In this document: positions 7,538-14,012 of the stretch, in pieces
Layout of the letters: the number at the start of each line of letters is the position of its first letter
How positions within the stretch are numbered: the first letter of the stretch is position 1
Origin: Candidatus Methanoplasma sp.
GTDB lineage: Archaea; Thermoplasmatota; Thermoplasmata; Methanomassiliicoccales; Methanomethylophilaceae
Assembly (NCBI GenBank): GCA_031283015.1
Contig: JAITCQ010000080.1
Span: 1 to 19,674 of the forward strand
Length of the DNA stretch: 19,674 nt
Direction: 5' to 3'
Notes under the pieces: model-generated
The model's database searches: none
What the model saw: the letters and a program-made list of their open reading frames with translations, nothing else
Told to the model about the DNA's origin: nothing
Position numbers and translations under genes: made by a program

Positions 7538-8320
7538 TTATGGGGCTTTACGGTCGGACCTTTCCAGAATATCTGTGAATGGATTCCCTTCTTCCTTATT
7601 TTTCGCCGCCGAAGCGGTGCCTGACACTGTTGACGTGACCGTTTGGACTGTTGTCACGACGGGCTTCCTTTCCTGCGTTTTCGGCATTTCCTCTTTCCTG
7701 CCGCTCCTGTCCGCGCCGGTGTCCCTGTTCTCGTTGGTCGTCATCCTCTGCGTCGCGATACAATCGTCGAACGACTTGAATCCCATGTCCTTGTCCATCC
7801 TGTAAAGCTCCGCCGACCTGGCGGTCGGCCTCGGTGAGCCTTCCGTTGCTCCCAGCCTTATAAGGAACGCCGTTTCCTTGCGTGCCTGTCTGGACAGTAT
7901 TCCTCCGACACCGCCGAACACCATGAGTATGCCCAGACTGGTGAAGTTCAGGCTGGCGGTCCCCTCGGTGAAGAACATCTGAAGATAATCGGCGGTCTTT
8001 CCGACCACTCCAGACAGGGCGGCGGCTGCCTCGTCCGCCGGGATGTCCGGATAACCGCCGTGCCCCAGGACAAGTGCGGACATCCCCTTCACTGCAAGAA
8101 GGATCACCGCTCCCGATACAAGCGCGCAGAACATGCCCTTTACCATTGATCCCGCTTTCCTTCCGCAGACATATCCCGCGACGGCCGGACCGAGCAGAGG
8201 TATCCACCAGAGGAGCGCGGAAAGCACCATACAGAATACTGATGCCATCCTTGTGCTGTAGACCTCGTTGTCTACGTCGATAACCTTTGCTATGTATTGA
8301 CGAAGAGCGCCCTCATCCAT
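7538..8320 (-). CDS. Membrane protein of unknown function with a charged C-terminal tail, 260 aa
   Basis: I do not recognise a specific family. The first 25 residues are soluble. Two hydrophobic segments follow at about residues 26-50 and 61-80, then a loop, and a third at about 124-141 rich in Gly. The last 100 residues form a hydrophilic tail rich in Lys, Arg, Glu and Thr. The first two segments, with their Gly-rich PLLGPAVAGYVCGRKAG junction, recall small archaeal membrane proteins such as DUF5518, but the match is loose. I chose ATG 8320 over the in-frame GTG at 8335. The TATA-like box at 8350-8358 predicts initiation near 8328, which the GTG would precede. It is a separate transcription unit from tfs (stop TAA, 7538) and from the larger membrane protein upstream. 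Confidence 0.75.
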   Translation of the reverse strand: MDEGALRQYIAKVIDVDNEVYSTRMASVFCMVLSALLWWIPLLGPAVAGYVCGRKAGSMVKGMFCALVSGAVILLAVKGMSALVLGHGGYPDIPADEAAAALSGVVGKTADYLQMFFTEGTASLNFTSLGILMVFGGVGGILSRQARKETAFLIRLGATEGSPRPTARSAELYRMDKDMGFKSFDDCIATQRMTTNENRDTGADRSGRKEEMPKTQERKPVVTTVQTVTSTVSGTASAAKNKEEGNPFTDILERSDRKAP

Positions 8321-8349
8321 CGTGCATCCCGTCACCCTAACGACATTGA

Positions 8350-8358
8350 TATTTAAAA
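8350..8358 (-). promoter_or_regulatory. TATA-like box of the 260-aa membrane protein gene
   Basis: The minus strand reads TTTTAAATA, centred about 34 nt before ATG 8320. This leaves a leader of roughly 8 nt and decides the start in favour of the ATG over the upstream GTG. Confidence 0.55.
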
Positions 8359-8368
8359 ACTTGTGTAG

Positions 8369-8374
8369 AAAAAA
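8369..8374 (-). terminator. Oligo-T transcription stop after the 473-aa-type membrane protein gene
   Basis: A run of six T on the minus strand within a pyrimidine-rich stretch lies about 25 nt downstream of the stop codon at 8400. Archaeal RNA polymerase terminates on such U-tracts without a hairpin. The next promoter follows directly. Confidence 0.45.
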
Positions 8375-8399
8375 GAAGTGGTTTAAAGAGTTTGGAAGG

Positions 8400-9815
8400 T
8401 CATTTTTTGGATATCTTCTTCTTTTTTGCCGCGCGCTCCGCTTTGAGGTTCTCTTTCACGGCCCGGTTGATATCTTCGGCCTGTTCCTTTCCGTCGGTGA
8501 TGCTGCTTTCCTTATAGCGCAGCACGGTCCATCCGTCCGCTCTGAGTTCCTCGTCGGCGGAGGTGTCCCCCGCCTCGGTCTCCACGAATACCGCGACCTT
8601 TGCCTTGACGTATGCTATCGGGATCTGGTGTTCTCCGTAATCCCTTCTGCATCTGAGGCCCTTGTTCCATGTGGCCCTCCTGAGCAAAGCGTCGGGGGTG
8701 TCCTCCGCGACCTCGAACGATTCGTCGTACTCCTCGGAATCCTCGTCCAGATCCGCCTCTACCGGTTCCGACTCTGGTTCCTCTGCGATCGGTTCCTGAG
8801 CGGCTTCTTCCTTGACAGGTTCTGCCGCCAGTTCCGGGACGGTCTCTTCCTTGACGGGTTCCGCTGGGGGTTCCTCCTTCTTGCGGGCGATGTCTCTTGC
8901 CGCCGCCGCCTCTCTGGAACTCATTATCTTGAGTTTCGGCAGTTCCTTTTTGACCTCGGGCTCTGCGGGCTTGACCGGCTCTTTCTTCTGTACGGGAGGC
9001 AGCTCCTTTTTGGGCTCCTCTTTCTTCAGTTCTTCTTTTCGGGGCTCCTCTTTCTTAGGTAGCTCGACCTTTCTGGGCTTTTCCCTATAGACCGTTTTCT
9101 CGGCCGCCGGTTTCTTTTGCGCCGGGGGCTCCTCCTTCTTGACAGGATAGGGCCTCGGAGCGGGCGCGTTCTTTTTCTTCGCCTCGTTCTCTTTGGCCTT
9201 TGCCTTCTTTTCTTTCTTCTTGGTCTTCTTGGAAGTTTCCGGTGCGGCCTCCTCCACGGGTGCGAACCGCATGAGCGCCGCCAGCAGTACCCAGAATGAT
9301 ACGAATATAATGAACAGGAATCCCGTTATGTTGTTCTCGCCTATCTGACATAGTATGCCTGTGAGGGCAATGATCAGTGTCAAGAGCAGAGAGAACACCA
9401 TTATTATCTTCTGGTCCGCGATCCAGTTGCAGAACATGTCCGATGTCGCCGACAGAATTATCAGCGCCGTGAACAGGTAAACGACCCAGATGTGGAATTG
9501 TTCCTCAGTTGTAAGCCCCAGTATCACAAGTGCGACACCCGACAGTATCATCAAGATACCGCGGACCTTTCCTATGAACAGTTTCGATTCTGGTTTTTTG
9601 TATGTTATCAGCAGACCGAAGATCGCCCCCAGTATACCTGCCGCCACACATCCGGCGACGAAAGCGTCCTCAACGAAAAGGTCGCTCAGCGTCCCGGTTC
9701 CGAAACTGAAATCCTCATTCATAAACACGGCGATGAACATTGCAACAAAGAATGCTACGACTGCAGCTATGCCCACCCCGCCTATGATTTTCTCATCCTT
9801 CAAAGCTGTTGCCAT
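8400..9815 (-). CDS. Six-pass membrane protein with Lys/Glu/Pro linker and Vsr/DUF559-like C-terminal domain
   Basis: This 471-aa protein has three parts. Residues 1-200 hold six predicted membrane helices; FSFGTGTLSDL after the first helix resembles the NTLSDLG hallmark of DUF998 membrane proteins. Residues 200-365 form a low-complexity linker, Lys/Glu/Pro rich and then acidic. Residues 370-455 look like a nuclease-fold domain: DALLRRATWNKGLRCRR, then a strand VAVFVE, then ADGWTVLRYKE and a closing helix. That order matches Vsr/DUF559 proteins. The catalytic Asp expected in the PDI/DF segment is replaced (HQIPIAY), and the Vsr zinc insert is missing, so activity is doubtful. The tail is Lys-rich. 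I start at ATG 9815; the GTG two codons earlier is disfavoured because the TATA-like box lies 23 nt upstream of the ATG. Function unknown; the domain assignment is my inference. Confidence 0.75.
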   Translation of the reverse strand: MATALKDEKIIGGVGIAAVVAFFVAMFIAVFMNEDFSFGTGTLSDLFVEDAFVAGCVAAGILGAIFGLLITYKKPESKLFIGKVRGILMILSGVALVILGLTTEEQFHIWVVYLFTALIILSATSDMFCNWIADQKIIMVFSLLLTLIIALTGILCQIGENNITGFLFIIFVSFWVLLAALMRFAPVEEAAPETSKKTKKKEKKAKAKENEAKKKNAPAPRPYPVKKEEPPAQKKPAAEKTVYREKPRKVELPKKEEPRKEELKKEEPKKELPPVQKKEPVKPAEPEVKKELPKLKIMSSREAAAARDIARKKEEPPAEPVKEETVPELAAEPVKEEAAQEPIAEEPESEPVEADLDEDSEEYDESFEVAEDTPDALLRRATWNKGLRCRRDYGEHQIPIAYVKAKVAVFVETEAGDTSADEELRADGWTVLRYKESSITDGKEQAEDINRAVKENLKAERAAKKKKISKK

Positions 9816-9833
9816 GTTCACATAACCAGCATA

Positions 9834-9843
9834 CTTATTTTAG
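9834..9843 (-). promoter_or_regulatory. TATA-like box of the Vsr-like membrane protein gene
   Basis: The minus strand reads CTAAAATAAG, centred about 23 nt before ATG 9815, so the message is essentially leaderless. It is divergent from the beta-CASP promoter about 55 bp away. Confidence 0.55.
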
Positions 9844-9894
9844 TAGTTTCGCATTGAGAGAGGTGATTTTTCCCACATACCCACACATGAGAAA

Positions 9895-9905
9895 CATAAA
9901 TATAG
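9895..9905 (+). promoter_or_regulatory. TATA-like box of the beta-CASP RNase and nadC operon
   Basis: CATAAATATAG predicts initiation near 9925. The chosen start codon is at 10047, so the leader would be about 120 nt, far longer than for most genes in this window. Confidence 0.5.
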
Positions 9906-9968
9906 GGATAGCAACTACCTTAGCCGCACACAAAGACCATTGGGGAAATGGCATCACAACTCACAGTC

Positions 9969-9995
9969 AAAGAGCGCCGCCGGGCGGCGCTCTTT
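9969..9995 (+). promoter_or_regulatory. Strong hairpin followed by a U-run in the beta-CASP RNase leader
   Basis: The 13-nt arm at 9969-9981 (AAAGAGCGCCGCC) is exactly complementary to 9983-9995 (GGCGGCGCTCTTT), leaving a realistic stem of about 11-12 bp with a 3-5 nt loop. One more T follows the U-rich arm. It lies between the predicted transcription start (about 9925) and the ribosome-binding site at 10033. It resembles an intrinsic terminator placed in a 5' leader and could act as an attenuator, a processing site or an RNA stabiliser. Which of these applies cannot be read from sequence. Confidence 0.7.
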
Positions 9996-10046
9996 TCACA
10001 AAAGTCCTTCTGGGAAGGCATTCAAAAACAACAAAGGAGAATAACA

Positions 10047-11282
10047 ATGATAATGAAATTTAGATTTCTCGGCGGCGCAGACACGGTCGGTCGCATGGGA
10101 ATGACGATCACCGGCGACAATAAGACCATGCTTGTCGAATTCGGCATGAGTCCGACCAAACCGCCCGAATATCCGATCATGCCGCCCAAGGTCGACCACC
10201 TGTTCCTGACGCACTGCCACTTAGATCACTGCGGCATGGTCCCCGCTGTCTGCGGAAGAGATAACTGCGAGGTCTTCACGACCCCTCTGTCTGCGGAGAT
10301 ATCGGAGATCATGCTCTACGACAGCCTGAAGATCGCAGAAGCGGAGGGGTACAACGAACCGTATGCGTCCGAAGATGTGGAGAAGACCATGGAACTCGTG
10401 GTCCCTTTCACGTTCAAAGACACCATCGAACTCGGGAGGACTGACGTGACCCTCCATTCGGCGGGCCACGTTCCGGGAGCCGCCATGTTCGAATTCAAAT
10501 ATGACAACAGCACGCTTTACACAGGGGACCTGCACACCGACAATCAGAAGCTCGTCCTCGGGGCCAAACCGGTGAGATGCAAGAACCTAATCATAGAAGG
10601 CACCTACGGCGGCAGGAACCATCCTCCGAGGGACGAGACCATCAGCGCGTTCATCGAGAAGGTCGACGAGGTGATAGACCGGGGAGGCACCGTCATCATA
10701 CCATGCTTCGCTGTCGGCAGGACACAGGAGATCATGATGGTGCTGAAGGATCTGGGATATGAGATGTGGGTCGACGGGATGGGAAGGTCCATCACGGGCC
10801 TGTACCTGAATTACCCCGAATATCTCAGGGACCCGCGTTCCATGCGCGCGGCGCGGAAGGCCTTCAGCGAGGTAAAGAACGCAAGCATGAGGAAGCACGC
10901 CTCAAAGGGGCAGATCATCGTCACGACGGGCGGGATGCTTGACGGTGGCCCGGTCCTGGAGTATCTGAGGATGTTCAAGGACAACCCGAAGAACGCCATC
11001 CTCCTGGTCGGCTACCAAGCGGAGGACACGAACGGAAGACTTCTGCTCGAGACTGGAAGCATCGTCCTCGACGGAGAGATGGTAAAGATAAACTGCGAGG
11101 TCAGGAAATATGATTTCTCGGCTCACGCGGGCCACAGCGAGCTTGTGGAGTTCGCCAGGAAGTGCGATCCGGAGAACATCGTCATAATGCACTCCGAGAC
11201 GAGGGAGCTCTTCCTTGATGACCTTCGGAACTACAACGTCATCCTTCCCGAATTGGGGAAGGAGTTCGAGCTGGATGTCTGA
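10047..11282 (+). CDS. Beta-CASP metallo-beta-lactamase RNase (aCPSF2-like)
   Basis: This 411-aa protein is a zinc-dependent RNA nuclease of the CPSF73/RNase J superfamily. Metal-binding motifs are intact: THCHLDHCG (55-63), SAGHVPGA with H141, and GD at 160-161. The beta-CASP motifs include IIEGTYGGR, IIPCFAVGRTQE, TTGGMLDGG, SAHAGHSEL and the final MHSE histidine. It lacks the N-terminal KH domains of the termination factor aCPSF1, so it belongs to the shorter aCPSF2-type group; 5'-3' exonuclease and endonuclease activities are known there. The frame is open back to an ATG at 9948. I start at ATG 10047 because AAAGGAG lies 7 nt before it and the family begins with this MKFRFLGGA strand. The longer form would translate through the leader hairpin. 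NadC begins inside its last codons. Confidence 0.9.
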   Translation: MIMKFRFLGGADTVGRMGMTITGDNKTMLVEFGMSPTKPPEYPIMPPKVDHLFLTHCHLDHCGMVPAVCGRDNCEVFTTPLSAEISEIMLYDSLKIAEAEGYNEPYASEDVEKTMELVVPFTFKDTIELGRTDVTLHSAGHVPGAAMFEFKYDNSTLYTGDLHTDNQKLVLGAKPVRCKNLIIEGTYGGRNHPPRDETISAFIEKVDEVIDRGGTVIIPCFAVGRTQEIMMVLKDLGYEMWVDGMGRSITGLYLNYPEYLRDPRSMRAARKAFSEVKNASMRKHASKGQIIVTTGGMLDGGPVLEYLRMFKDNPKNAILLVGYQAEDTNGRLLLETGSIVLDGEMVKINCEVRKYDFSAHAGHSELVEFARKCDPENIVIMHSETRELFLDDLRNYNVILPELGKEFELDV

Positions 11283-12096
11283 GATGGACCTCGGACGGTT
11301 CCTGGAAGAGGACATGGGGTCCGGGGACGTGACCACGGAGACCTTCGTCCCGGACATTCTAGGGCGGGCGCGCATAATCTGCGAGGAGGATGCGGTCGTC
11401 GCCGGAATGGAGGAGGCCGCCGAGATATTCGGGCTGCTGGGCGTAACCTCGGAACGGCTGGCCGCCGATGGGGAAAGGGTTCGGAAGGGTACAGAGGTCA
11501 TGATCCTCAAGGGCCCTCTCCGCGGGATACTGACCGGAGAGAGGACCGCCCTGAATTTCATGATGAGGATGAGCGGGATAGCGACGGCGACCGATTCCGT
11601 TGTGAGGGCCGTCAGGGAAAAGGACCCCCTCATGATGATCGCAGGAACGCGGAAGACCACCCCTGGGTTCAGGTCCTTCGAGAAAAAGTCCATAGCCCTA
11701 GGGGGCGGGTGGCGCCACAGGGACGGTCTGTATGACATGATCATGGTGAAGGACAACCACATCCTCGCCTGCGGCGGCGTCGGGAACGCTTTGGATAGGA
11801 TCCGCGGCGCGCCGGAGGGCATGAAGGTGGAGATAGAGGTGGAGAACATCGAGGATGGCGTCCTGGCGGCAAAGGCGGGGGCGGACATCATCATGGCGGA
11901 CCATATGTCCCCGTCGGAAACGAGGATCCTGAGAGAGAGGGCGAGATCGATCAACGGGAACGTGTTGATCGAAGCCTCCGGCAACATCACCGAAGAGAAC
12001 GCCGCAGATTATGCCGGCTGCGCGGACATCGTCTCGCTGGGCTCGCTCACCCACTCCTCAAAGGCTGTGCACTTCTCTCTTGACCTAGAAAGATAA
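11275..12096 (+). CDS. nadC: Nicotinate-nucleotide pyrophosphorylase (quinolinate phosphoribosyltransferase)
   Basis: This 273-aa enzyme makes nicotinic acid mononucleotide from quinolinate and PRPP, with loss of CO2, in de novo NAD synthesis. Motifs: GERTALNF (88-95), TRKTTPG (125-131), GGGWRHRDGLYD with its basic pair, KDNHI (159-163) and EASGNI late in the barrel. These supply the usual Arg, Lys and His ligands for quinolinate and PRPP. The ATG at 11275 overlaps the end of the RNase gene by 8 nt, with AAGGAG about 10 nt upstream; another in-frame ATG three codons on is possible. Longer versions of the frame would run far into the RNase gene. nadA and nadB or aspartate dehydrogenase are not nearby. 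The pairing with an RNase gene looks like simple co-transcription. Confidence 0.93.
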   Translation: MSEMDLGRFLEEDMGSGDVTTETFVPDILGRARIICEEDAVVAGMEEAAEIFGLLGVTSERLAADGERVRKGTEVMILKGPLRGILTGERTALNFMMRMSGIATATDSVVRAVREKDPLMMIAGTRKTTPGFRSFEKKSIALGGGWRHRDGLYDMIMVKDNHILACGGVGNALDRIRGAPEGMKVEIEVENIEDGVLAAKAGADIIMADHMSPSETRILRERARSINGNVLIEASGNITEENAADYAGCADIVSLGSLTHSSKAVHFSLDLER

Positions 12097-12106
12097 GTCT
12101 TAATCC
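12097..12106 (+). promoter_or_regulatory. Weak TATA-like box of the small zinc-ribbon gene
   Basis: GTCTTAATCC is centred about 27 nt before the GTG at 12128. It would give a leaderless message starting near the centre of the inverted repeat at 12121-12137. Confidence 0.35.
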
Positions 12107-12120
12107 GAACAGCGCCATGC

Positions 12121-12137
12121 CGATCGCGTGGCGATCG
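12121..12137. repeat. Perfect inverted repeat around a GTG start codon
   Basis: CGATCGC-GTG-GCGATCG has 7-bp arms and a 3-nt spacer that is exactly the proposed start codon of the 64-aa zinc-ribbon gene. It could be an operator at the transcription start. If the transcript begins further upstream, it could instead be a hairpin holding the start codon in its loop. Chance cannot be excluded. Confidence 0.6.
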
Positions 12138-12322
12138 ATTTCAACGATTACAAATGCCAGTTCTGCGGTAGGACCAGCACGAACTTCGTCTTTGCCGCGT
12201 TCGTGTGCGATGACGCCGGATGCATAGAGAAGGCTAGGGAGGAGCGGGGCGGCCCCGCCGGCCATATGAAAAGAAAGGAACGGGGCGAGCCGATCATCCC
12301 CGTTGATCCCGTAAAGAAATGA
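12128..12322 (+). CDS. Small zinc-ribbon-like protein, 64 aa
   Basis: This is a short protein of unknown function. C10-x2-C13 and C27-x4-C32 make a plausible four-Cys zinc site; the second half is hydrophilic and basic. The start is GTG at 12128; the nearby ATG at 12117 is in another frame. Only a weak TATA-like box and no Shine-Dalgarno sequence precede it, so it is either leaderless or read through from nadC, whose stop is 31 nt upstream. Its TGA stop (12320-12322) abuts the purH stop with no base between, so the two converging genes have no intergenic space. Conserved Cys spacing and clean codon use in a compact region argue that it is real. It might be a nucleic-acid- or protein-binding ribbon. 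Confidence 0.7.
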   Translation: MAIDFNDYKCQFCGRTSTNFVFAAFVCDDAGCIEKAREERGGPAGHMKRKERGEPIIPVDPVKK

Positions 12323-13873
12323 TCAGTGCCTGAACACTCTGCATCCGGTGAAGACCATGGCCATTTTGTGCTCGTTGGCCGCGTCTATCACTTCTTGGTC
12401 CCTTATGCTTCCGCCGGGCTGTATGATCGCCGTGACGCCTGCTTTGGCGGCCTCGTCCACGCCGTCCCTGAACGGGAAGAATGCGTCGGACGCCATCACC
12501 GACCCCTCCGTGGGTTCGTTCGCTTTCATGGCCGCTATCCGCGCGGAATCCACGCGGCTCATCTGTCCCGCCCCGACGCCGATCGCCCTCTCCCCTTTGA
12601 CAAAGACGACAGCGTTCGACGTCACGTGTTTAGCGAGCTTCCACGCGAACAGCAGCGCCGATATCTCTTCTTGAGTGGGAAGACGCTCCGTGACCACCTT
12701 GAGGTCTTTCGGGTCAATATTCACGTCCTCGTCCGTTTGGACGAGAAGCCCCCCATAGACCTTCTTCAATTTGATCTCCCGGTGCCTTTCCGATGGTGCG
12801 ATCGGAGAGTTCGTCCGCAGAAGACGTATGTTCTTCTTCTTTGATAAAAGCTCCATTGCGCCCGGTTCATAGTCTGGGCATATGACCGCTTCGACAAAAT
12901 ACTGCGATATCATCTCCGCAGAGCGCATATCGCAGTTACGGTTAAGGCATATCACGCAGCCGAATGCCGACAGCGGGTCCACGTTGTACGCCGTTCTGAA
13001 CGCATCGAATATGTTGTCGTCCGAGGCCAGGCCGCAGGGGTTGGTGTGTTTCATCACCACTGCGGTCGGCCTTTCGAAGTCCAGGGCGATGTCGAGCGCC
13101 TTGTCCAGATCCAGTATGTTGTTGTAGGACAGTTCCTTACCGTGGATCTGTTCCGACTTGGCCACGGTCGTGCCTCTGGCGAACGGCGCTTTATAGAAGG
13201 CCGCCTTCTGGTTCGGGTTCTCTCCGTATCTGAGGTCCTCCACCTTTTCAGAGGGAAGGGGGAACGACCTCGGGAACCCGTCGCCGAATCTGTCGAACAT
13301 ATAGGACGAAATCATGGAATCGTATTCCGCGGTCGCGATGAACGCCTCAAGCATTAGTTTCTCAAGCGTCTTTTCGCTTACCTCTCCGTTCTGGCACAGC
13401 TCTTCCGTTATCATGGGATACTGATCGGGGCTTGTGACCACCGCGACGGACCTGTAGTTCTTCGCCGCCGCCCTTATCATACTGGGGCCGCCGATGTCTA
13501 TGTTCTCGACGATATCCTCGAACTTTGCGCCTTCCTTGATGACCGTCTCCTTGAACGGATACAGGTTCACCACCACCATGTCGACCTGCTTTATCCCCTT
13601 GGCCTCGATGGCGGCCATGTGTTCGGGGATGTCCCTCCTTGCCAGGATCCCGCCGTGCAGCATCGGGTGCAGCGTCTTTATCCTGCCGTCCAGCATCTCA
13701 GGGAATCCGGTTATCTCCGCAACTTCCCTGACAGCTATACCGTTATCCTTCAGGAGCTTGTACGTGCCCCCGGTGGATATTATCTCTACTCCGATCCTGA
13801 TCAGTTCTTTTGAGAAATCCAATACTCCGCTTTTGTCGGAAACGCTGATTATAGCCCTTTTTATCTTGACCAA
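12323..13873 (-). CDS. purH: Bifunctional AICAR transformylase / IMP cyclohydrolase PurH
   Basis: This 516-aa protein carries out the last two steps of IMP synthesis. The IMP cyclohydrolase (MGS-like) domain spans about residues 1-195, with ISVSDKSG, STGGTYKLL and DGRIKTLHPMLHGGILARR. The AICAR transformylase domain follows, with LRYGENPNQ, ELSYNNILDLDKA and the catalytic pair in MKHTNPCG (K275, H276). Both domains are intact and of normal length. I start at TTG 13873: it gives the usual N-terminus (VKIKRAIISVSDK), and GGAGGT lies 7 nt upstream. A GTG two codons earlier sits only 1 nt from that site. Many archaea use PurP and PurO instead of PurH, so the full bacterial-type fusion is notable. 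Its leader is about 44 nt. Confidence 0.95.
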   Translation of the reverse strand: MVKIKRAIISVSDKSGVLDFSKELIRIGVEIISTGGTYKLLKDNGIAVREVAEITGFPEMLDGRIKTLHPMLHGGILARRDIPEHMAAIEAKGIKQVDMVVVNLYPFKETVIKEGAKFEDIVENIDIGGPSMIRAAAKNYRSVAVVTSPDQYPMITEELCQNGEVSEKTLEKLMLEAFIATAEYDSMISSYMFDRFGDGFPRSFPLPSEKVEDLRYGENPNQKAAFYKAPFARGTTVAKSEQIHGKELSYNNILDLDKALDIALDFERPTAVVMKHTNPCGLASDDNIFDAFRTAYNVDPLSAFGCVICLNRNCDMRSAEMISQYFVEAVICPDYEPGAMELLSKKKNIRLLRTNSPIAPSERHREIKLKKVYGGLLVQTDEDVNIDPKDLKVVTERLPTQEEISALLFAWKLAKHVTSNAVVFVKGERAIGVGAGQMSRVDSARIAAMKANEPTEGSVMASDAFFPFRDGVDEAAKAGVTAIIQPGGSIRDQEVIDAANEHKMAMVFTGCRVFRH

Positions 13874-13938
13874 CTGCACGACCTCCTCTTAGAGGCACCT
13901 CTCGCTTGGGGGTACATTCTCATAAGGAGATTGTGTTA

Positions 13939-13947
13939 GATAAATAC
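13939..13947 (-). promoter_or_regulatory. TATA-like box of purH
   Basis: The minus strand reads GTATTTATC in the AT-rich part of the purH/propeller gap. Initiation is expected near 13917, with a leader of about 44 nt that includes the GGAGGT site. A small CCTCT/AGAGG inverted repeat (13884-13894) touches that site. Confidence 0.45.
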
Positions 13948-13967
13948 TCCTTTCGAACGCAGTCACC

Positions 13968-13997
13968 GAGGAAGGCGGCGCTTGCGGCGCCTTCCTC
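13968..13997 (-). terminator. GC-rich hairpin downstream of the beta-propeller gene
   Basis: GAGGAAGGCG (13968-13977) pairs with CGCCTTCCTC (13988-13997), 15 nt past the stop at 14013. A further 3-bp inner stem is possible. No T-run follows directly on the minus strand, so it may stabilise the 3' end or terminate only weakly. Confidence 0.5.
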
Positions 13998-14012
13998 CTG
14001 CGGCGGCGGACC

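Noticed and set aside
9948..10046. N-terminal extension of the beta-CASP RNase from ATG 9948
   Set aside because: It would translate through the hairpin, lacks a good ribosome-binding site and adds a basic stretch not expected in the family; ATG 10047 has AAAGGAG at 7 nt.
9809..10063. A plus-strand frame of 84 codons across the divergent promoter region
   Set aside because: It spans both TATA-like boxes and the leader hairpin and ends inside the RNase gene; it has no protein-like features.
13884..13894. Short CCTCT/AGAGG palindrome as a regulator of purH
   Set aside because: Five-base arms with a single central base are too short to claim as a functional hairpin, although it touches the ribosome-binding site.
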